The notes under the pieces: model-generated | Databases searched by the model: none | Told to the model about the DNA's origin: nothing | What the model saw: only the letters and a program-made list of their open reading frames with translations | Assembly: GCA_907163375.1 (NCBI GenBank) | Contig: CAJQUW010012972.1 | Span: forward strand, 186,001 to 250,000 | Reading direction: 5' to 3' | Length of the DNA: 64,000 nucleotides | Origin: Prostheceraeus crozeri | Taxonomy: Eukaryota > Platyhelminthes > Polycladida > Euryleptidae | Program-made: the position numbers and the translations under genes | Shown here: positions 58,264 through 64,000 of the stretch, one piece after another | Numbering within the stretch: the stretch's first letter is position 1 | Layout of the letters: the number at the start of each line of letters is the position of its first letter

Positions 58264-58670
58264 TTTTTCTTTATGGAAAGTTGAATGTGAATATCTGAAA
58301 TCGCTTCAATCACTAGACTGCTACCATGATGGTTAAATGCGTTAAGACGTTCAGCAATTTTTATCATATGTCTTTTAAAAAATTCTTGGGGGTGATCTAC
58401 CACTTCCATTGAATAAGAAGCAAAATGGAAAGAGCGACTTTCCACCTCTTCCTTTCCAAAATGACTAAACTTAATTTTCGCAACTAATCGCGCCATGACA
58501 ATGCTATCAGAGAATGTATTCATTAACTCTAGAAATAGAGTGCTAGCATCATCGACCACTGCTTCGATGTCGGCCTCATCTTTATGAAAATTTATCACAT
58601 AATCTTGAACAGCTCCTTTTAAACTTTGCCTATGAAAACGTAATGTTCCGCAGTCGTTTGAGAAAGACAT
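58260..58670 (-). CDS. Free-standing copy of the polymerase N-terminal domain (Polinton C)
   Basis: 136 residues. Aligns by eye with the Polinton polymerase region after the zinc fingers: ASTLFLELMNTFSDSIVMAR versus EALFNNLDNFRMKAL, SFHFASYSMEVVDHPQEFF versus QFHVPSSSATEVVDCESWL, and LNAFNHHGSSLVIEAISDI versus VDKFNQRDSALIFDGVDS. It may be a partner-binding domain used both in cis and as a separate subunit. TTTCATGCAA lies ~30 bp upstream. Whole. Confidence 0.6.
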   Translation of the reverse strand: MSFSNDCGTLRFHRQSLKGAVQDYVINFHKDEADIEAVVDDASTLFLELMNTFSDSIVMARLVAKIKFSHFGKEEVESRSFHFASYSMEVVDHPQEFFKRHMIKIAERLNAFNHHGSSLVIEAISDIHIQLSIKKN

Positions 58671-58757
58671 GATCGCCCTTTAACTAACCCATCCATTGCA
58701 TGAAAACAACAACTCTTCTCATAGTAACATTTATTGAATAACGGTAACAAGCATGCA

Positions 58758-59288
58758 TTATAAATCAATGGTTTGAAAGAGATAAAATAGATACAGCTGA
58801 TAACTATCATATAGCGAGCAATGATAACCATACAGGACTTTGGCAGTGTTGAGGTAAGGAGGAAAGAAGCATTGGTTATGAACGTAGCTACTACAACGAA
58901 CAGACAAAATAGGAACACACAAATCCTTAAAACGTTTCGTGACTTCATGATAATGTTGATTCACTCTACTATCCCAAGGCGGGAGCAAAATATCATCAAT
59001 GATTAGATTGGGAAATACTTTCCTCTCCTTACCAGGATTATTACAAAAGATGCGTATAACATTGAAAGCAGCTAACCATCGTTTAAAGTCAATAAGAAGA
59101 GCACTTTCACAAGAAAAGCCATAGTCTTGCAAATATTTCAGATTAAGTCCATGAATGTGTTTTCTCGCCCATTGATCAACATTGGGATCGCAGTTGGCAT
59201 GTTGATGATAGACACTAACAATCTGATATGTCCAATTGTTCATAGCAATAGCACTGAGCTCCTGTACAGGTTCACCCTCACAATCCAT
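58758..59288 (-). CDS. Exonuclease-like protein (Polinton C)
   Basis: 176 residues, whole. Opens MDCEGEPVQELSAI (Asp2-x-Glu4, a DEDD exonuclease motif I pattern), then IVSVYHQHA, HIHGLNLKYLQDYGF, LLIDFKRWL and a FCNNPGKE block, as in DnaQ-like folds where a helix with the second Asp and a final His/Asp region follow. The C-terminal third is aromatic (HCSLYDSYQLYLFYLF). Family call by motif only; it could also be an inactive RNase H-like protein. Confidence 0.45.
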   Translation of the reverse strand: MDCEGEPVQELSAIAMNNWTYQIVSVYHQHANCDPNVDQWARKHIHGLNLKYLQDYGFSCESALLIDFKRWLAAFNVIRIFCNNPGKERKVFPNLIIDDILLPPWDSRVNQHYHEVTKRFKDLCVPILSVRCSSYVHNQCFFPPYLNTAKVLYGYHCSLYDSYQLYLFYLFQTIDL

Positions 59289-59340
59289 AAAAATGATGAT
59301 AGAAGCCTAAAACGGAAATTTACACATCTAAGGAAGCGTT

Positions 59341-59466
59341 CTATAACATATTACAAAATGAAGAATTACATCGATGCTTTTCACGACAAAATACACAAAT
59401 GATATGATGGCAACGAAGAAGTAAAATGTATCTAATAAGACCACGTCTACGACACTCAAAGCACAT
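59341..59466 (-). CDS. Small RING/zinc-knuckle-like protein (Polinton C)
   Basis: 41 residues, MCFECRRRGL, then RCHHIICVFCREKHRC and SFCNML. The order CxxC, C-H, CxxC, C-x4-C fits a minimal RING-like zinc site. Overlaps nothing; starts 35 bases after gene 1 ends. Conserved in Polinton A. Confidence 0.5.
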   Translation of the reverse strand: MCFECRRRGLIRYILLLRCHHIICVFCREKHRCNSSFCNML

Positions 59467-59500
59467 AAGCGAATTGTCATAGGGTAGAGTTAGGAAAGGA

Positions 59501-60276
59501 CTAGTAATTCTCCTTCTTTGATTTGCGTTTTGATGTAGCATTCTTCTCCGACTTGCGCTTCGTACCACTGCTGTTAAGGATTTGATCAATTATGTCGTCC
59601 ACGTTGGGTGGTTTCGGAATATATAGGATGGATTCCATATGCATGGAGAGAGAGGCTATTTTATTATCCTTGTGTCGACCATAATATAGCCCATTCACTT
59701 TGAAAAGGATATCCCAAGTACCTTCTCCGAGCTCGTCACATCTGATGGGTATTGAATGATCTCCCTCCTTCTTATAGTAAGTACACCAATGTGATACCGG
59801 TAGGCAAATGTGATTACCATCCCAAATCTTTCTATAGGGAGTATCCTTGTCATCTCTCGCCTTCCACTCTTGAGCAAGAGGAGTAGGAATGTCCATATTT
59901 AATGTCACGTACTCCTCAATAATATCAAGTTGGTGGCGAATGTACGGACTCACGGGGATCAGTATGTAGTCCCCATACTGATTGTGCATTATCTTGACAT
60001 CCGTGGAAAGGAGCATTCCCGTTTGGAGTACTACGCTATGATCATCATAACGCAAGGCTTGTTTAAATTTACGCTGTAGCGGTGTAGGATTATGTACCTT
60101 GGATGTTTCTTCCACTGGCCTCAGTTGTAGATGATCTGACCGTAGCGAACCTTGTAACGTTTGACCGCCATTTTGTCCTACTAGTGCAGCAGATGGAGTA
60201 GATGCCTGAAAATGAAAAAAGATTGTATTAAGTTTACGTTCAAGGGAGGAGAGGGAGGGAAGTAGCGACTTACCAT
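59501..60276 (-). CDS. Polinton C gene 1, conserved unknown protein with leader intron
   Basis: Start codon 60276-60274 followed directly by a GTAAGT donor; the acceptor TTTCAG ends at 60206, so the intron is 68 bp. About 235 residues. Conserved blocks with Polinton A: QTLQGSLRSD, LRPVEETSKVHNPTPLQRKF, YGDYILIPVSPYIRHQLDII, RKIWDGNHICLPVSHW, GLYYGRHKDNKIASLSMH, then a basic tail. CCAAT (about 60405 and 60422) and TATAAATA (60379-60386) precede it. Probably early and nuclear; family unknown. Confidence 0.65.
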
Positions 60277-60707
60277 TTTAGTTGGATAATAGAATAGGGA
60301 ACTAGAGAGAGAGAGAAAATGTGCGTCCGTCACTCGTGTGATTCAACGATGGAATGATTCTCACTGTGGAAGGCTCGCTATTTATAAAGAAATGCTTGAT
60401 TCTCATTGGATGATGATCCTCATTGGACAATAACATCAAGCTGATTCCAAATCTGAAATCCGTTTTCCAATCCGATGCTTCGTTTTGAAGCTACAGCCCA
60501 AAACGTCCCAAATTCTAACTCTGTCGTTTTTCGCCAATGTCCCAAAATCTTAAATGGCGTCTCACATCTAAGCGAAGACAGATAGGAACAAGCCGATTCT
60601 TTCAGTGAATTTGTCTCACTCTTAGCTTTCAAACGAGCTATGGCACGACAAAATCCGTCCACTAGAAGCCAAAATCGAAGCGAGCTGTCCAGAGGGGGGG
60701 GGTCAGT

Positions 60708-61897
60708 GAAATTTGATGAAAAATGTTTTGGTGACGGTCCCAGGTCGAAATTCCACACTTTGGAAAATTTTCAAAATTTTACCCATACAAAGTCACTCTG
60801 ACACTTAGGATTTTTTCAGGTGAGCGAGCTCCGACCTAAAATCTTGTAACCGCTCTAACTTGTGAACGGCTGGTCCGATTGACTCGCAACAAAAAATGTT
60901 GTCGAGCAGTTTTTTCTCCTCTTTCAAACGAGTAGCTGTAAGACAAAATCCGTCCACTAGAACCAAAGTTAGAAGGTTGCTGTCGGGGGGGGGGGTCAGT
61001 GAAATTTGATGAAAAATGTTTTGGTGACGGTCCCAGGTCGAAATTCCACACTTTGGAAAATTTTCAAAATTTTACCCATACAAAGCCACTCTGACACTTA
61101 GGATTTTTTCAGGTGTGCGAGCTCCGACCTAAAATCTTGTAACCGCTCTAACTTTTGAACGAAGACAGATAGGAACAAGCCGTTTCTTTCACTGAATTTG
61201 TCTCACTCTTAGCTTTCAAACGAGCTATCGCACGACAAAATCCGTCTACTGGAAGCAAGCTGTCCAGGGGGGGGGGGACGTCAGCCGAAAATTTTTTCTC
61301 TCCGATTGACTTGAAACTCACCCTACCGATGCAGAATTTCACGCTGAATCCGAATCTGACCTCCGTTTTCTCATCCGATGCTTCGTTTGGACGCTACACA
61401 CCAAAACGTCCCAAATTCTAACTCTGTTAAAATTTTGAAGAAAAATTTTTTCTCACCGATTGCCTTGAAACTCACCCTACCGATGCAGAATTTCACGCTG
61501 AACACGAATCCGACCTCCGTTTTCTCATCCGACCACTCCTTCCACTCGAAACAACCCATTTTACAACCCAACATTCAGCAGATTGCACCAAAAACATCAC
61601 ACACTATAGCCTCAAGACTAATCCTGGCGGTCGCCCACGTCAACCAGGCGGTCGGATCAACTCACTCGAGTCTCACACTCTGTCGTTCCAGAGGGGGGGG
61701 GGAGTCAGCGAACATGTTGTGAACCCACCTGGCCCGCACACCACGACAGACCACAACCTCTGTCGTTCCAGAGGGGGGGGACTCAGACACGAAGCACCAC
61801 GGCGGCCGACCACGACACTCTGCCGTGCCAGAGGGGGGGGGGACGCAGCGATGGCGGCCATCTTGCGCGGTCCAGAAGTGGAGTTTTGCTTACTACT
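60708..61897 (-). repeat. Right TIR of Polinton C
   Basis: Inverted copy of the left TIR. Inside it, about 60430-60700, one further diverged module (GCTTCGTTTTGAAGCTACAG, TAGCTTTCAAACGAGCTATG) is present that the left side lacks. Confidence 0.9.
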
Positions 61898-61903
61898 GTC
61901 GGC

Positions 61904-62641
61904 ACACATTTTGCTTCTCAAATTGAAACATTTATTGAAGTTTCTAAGTTCCACACCGTGCCCATCAGCAAGTCGACTTTGATCGATTTCCTCGTGAGCT
62001 GGCTAAATTACTTAGCTAGTAATTTGCAAAACTTATGATATTAAATCAGTATGTAACTGAACCAAACAATTGCCTAAGTATCTCACTCAGTCTGCGTAAT
62101 CGTATCTCGCTTCTATAACTTTCCGTCACTATATTAAGGAAATTCGCCACGCTCACGCAGCTGGGGAAGTTCGGTCACATTGTTGGCAGCCTGGCACAGA
62201 CCTAGGATTAGGGAAGACTGCCTGGTTTCATTCATTCACCGTTACTTGCGCTGAAGCCGCGATTTTTTGTTTCCATCAACGGCCGCTGAAAATACTTGGG
62301 CAAGAACTTGGAGTTAGCCAGCGGCAAAACAAGAAAGATCGGTAAATGACAATGTTTTATTTGAATTACATCATGGAATATCGTGCTAAATTGCTAAATT
62401 AACAAATGTGTGACACCTCAGGCATGTAGCAGGTTGAGAGGATGCTGATAAAATCAAAATTTCACGCCCACATCTTGCTTTTATCATTGAAGTAAATTTA
62501 TTTATTGAAAATAATTTTATTCTTGACTGAAATTATTCAGAAGATGTGTTCTGTTGTGTTCCTCGCTATGACACATATCAGACACATGTTTTGATTCATC
62601 CACCGGCTAGCACCCGAAACAAAGGAAGAAATGGAGAAGTA
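61904..62641. other. Unannotated DNA right of Polinton C
   Basis: No gene, RNA gene or repeat array that I can support. Composition is ordinary compared with the elements on both sides. Confidence 0.4.
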
Positions 62642-63757
62642 CAGTCCGTTTCATAAAAAGTGGATCATCCTAAGATTTGACTAAATAAAACATAAGTATG
62701 ATACAGAAAGCATTTTTCATGTTATTTCATGTCCCTAATATATTTAAATGTCCTTATATAATCTGATAAGCTATGATACAGTAACGGTTCTTAAGAAGCT
62801 AATATTTTGTGGCCCTCCCTTATTGTCAATGACATTACCAATTCGTCTTGGCATTGATTCGATGATATCGTTGATTTTTGACTGATCTAACTTTCTCCAC
62901 TCTCTTTTTAACAGTGACGTAAGTTGTGATAGGCCTACGCCATCTGTCGGTAGCAGTGAACGACGAACGTTACGTTTTAGAATACTCCATACATTTTCTA
63001 TGGGATTCAGATCAGGAGAACGAGCTGGCCAAGATAATGTCCTAAGCCCTAATTGAGACTTGCATAAGTTGACTCTACTACTCCTGTGACACGTAGCATT
63101 ATCATCCATAAATAACCAAGTCTGTCATTCGGCCAATGTTCATTCGTAAAACATTCACATAGCGTTCAGAATTCATGGTTCCTTGCTGCATGTGAAGTAG
63201 TTCTAGCAAGGCTGACACTTTGCCTTTTGTGAATGCGATCTCGTTATTGTTCATTTGTGCTTTGTATTGTTTTCAACCGGTAAGAGATAGATTTCTAGCT
63301 GAAAGCAATCAGGAGTGCTGCCAACACCACCGCAACGAAGTCAGGAAGCTATGGAACATGAAGTCCAGTTAATCACATGTAGCAGTTACATTATTGTTGA
63401 TGAATAATGGTGCTATACTGGCTCTGATTGACCGATTTTCTTTATTTTTGTTTTGCTTGATAGCTTTTGGCTTGTAGAACAACATATTACATAACAAAGG
63501 AAACAAATGTAATTTTATAAGAGTGAGGTATGATTTTGTTTAACATTGCTAAATGAAGATCAAATTATCTACTACTTTTTTATCTATAACAGGAAAACAA
63601 CTCAATATTCATGCCTGAAATTTCCAACAATGATATTAGTAAGCATAACTGACATATCTTCCAAATTTCAGAGAAATTCGTTCAAGTTTGGCGGAGTTAG
63701 ACAAAGTTGAAGTTAAGGCGATGTTTAGGGGTGATCCACTTTTTATGAAACAATCTG
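62642..63757 (-). mobile_element. Tc1-like transposon, internally shortened
   Basis: 1116 bp with TA on both sides (62640-62641 and 63758-63759). TIRs share GTTTCATAAAAAGTGGATCA after a CAG tip. The length is short for Tc1 (usually 1.3-1.7 kb). Only the C-terminal part of a transposase is left, so it cannot move by itself. Confidence 0.85.
62771..63250 (-). pseudogene. Tc1-like transposase remnant (DD34E)
   Basis: The 112-residue frame at 62771-63109 reads MDDNATCHRS, LSWPARSPDLNPIENVWSIL: the second Asp and the Glu of the catalytic triad, 34 residues apart. Upstream (63110-63250), in another frame, GTMNSERYVNVL, a typical Tc1 block, is still readable, so a frameshift separates them near 63110. 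The DNA-binding domain and first catalytic Asp are gone. Confidence 0.85.
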
Positions 63758-63759
63758 TA

Positions 63760-64000
63760 GAAACAGCCAAAGCACAAAAGTGGCATGTCCTTGAAACTGT
63801 ATATTCACACTGACTTGAAGTTAGCGCTCGTCTTTATTTAGGTATTTCATGAGTCCAGAAATCTTGAATATAGTTTTATGAAATATCTTGCAAAATATTG
63901 GTCAAGTTTACAAAAAATATTAATTAAACCTTCTAATAAAAATGATTGAACTAGAAAATTTTACACTTGCTAAATGGTTCTATATAATAATTTGAAATTA
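63760..64000. other. Right edge, nothing recognised
   Basis: A/T-rich sequence without a coding frame, repeat or signal that I can support. Confidence 0.4.

Larger units (their letters stand above)
37817..61897 (-). mobile_element. Polinton C (Maverick), 24.1 kb, TIRs and target duplication intact
   Basis: Both termini read AGTAGTAAGCAAAACTCC inward and are flanked by the 6-bp duplication GTCGGC (37811-37816 and 61898-61903). The ~1.19-kb TIR arms look nearly identical apart from C/G-tract lengths, so insertion is recent. Right half, minus strand: gene 1, RING-like, exonuclease-like, domain protein, RING, basic protein, ATPase, PY-like, Cys-rich, integrase, core, MCP, protease. Centre: TBP-like and two small paralogues (plus), penton-like genes (minus). 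Left half: polymerase and accessory genes, mostly plus. Most genes are whole; the element has about three breaks. Confidence 0.95.

Overview
The window looks like a repeat-rich stretch of a metazoan nuclear genome, probably an aquatic invertebrate. Reasons: TTAGGG-type repeats at the left edge, spliceosomal introns (GT...AG), TATA/CCAAT promoters, Tc1 and mariner transposons, and three large Polinton/Maverick elements. I see no clear single-copy host gene; nearly all coding potential belongs to mobile elements. I cannot name the species.

Layout. 1-2839: interstitial telomere-like repeats, diverged tandem repeats and a divergent pair of short unidentified genes. 2840-~37090: Polinton A, old and broken many times, with its right end lost. 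Nested in A at 14706-32817 is Polinton B (18.1 kb). B is complete in outline: 612-bp near-identical terminal inverted repeats (TIRs), termini starting AG and a 6-bp target duplication AACGAC. A mariner transposon (25322-26732, TA duplication) sits in B's polymerase gene. 37817-61897: Polinton C (24.1 kb), of the same family as A but in opposite orientation, with ~1.19-kb TIRs and a 6-bp duplication GTCGGC; it has only a few breaks. 62642-63757: an internally shortened Tc1-like transposon.

Each Polinton carries the standard kit: protein-primed DNA polymerase B, integrase, packaging ATPase, adenain-like protease and double-jelly-roll major capsid protein (MCP), plus small core or membrane-active proteins. 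B and C also have penton-type proteins. B adds a coiled-coil fibre protein, a possible sliding clamp and a phospholipase A2 domain fused to integrase. The A/C family adds an exonuclease-like protein, two RING-like proteins and a set of small accessory genes.

The most unusual content is in family A/C. (1) C encodes an intact 181-residue two-repeat TATA-binding-protein homologue (52110-52655); A keeps the second repeat. (2) Accessory genes in both elements end in what looks like a histone mRNA 3' stem-loop (6-bp stem, 4-nt loop, ACC(A) flank, CAAGA downstream), about 30 nt after the stop codon, with compensatory base changes between copies. (3) Two promoter classes are visible: CCAAT+TATA modules on the accessory, polymerase and first genes, and an ATGCAA box about 20-40 bp upstream of several structural genes. 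Together these suggest an element with its own transcription programme: an S-phase, histone-like early set and perhaps a late set served by its own TBP. The sequence motifs are directly visible; the programme is inference.
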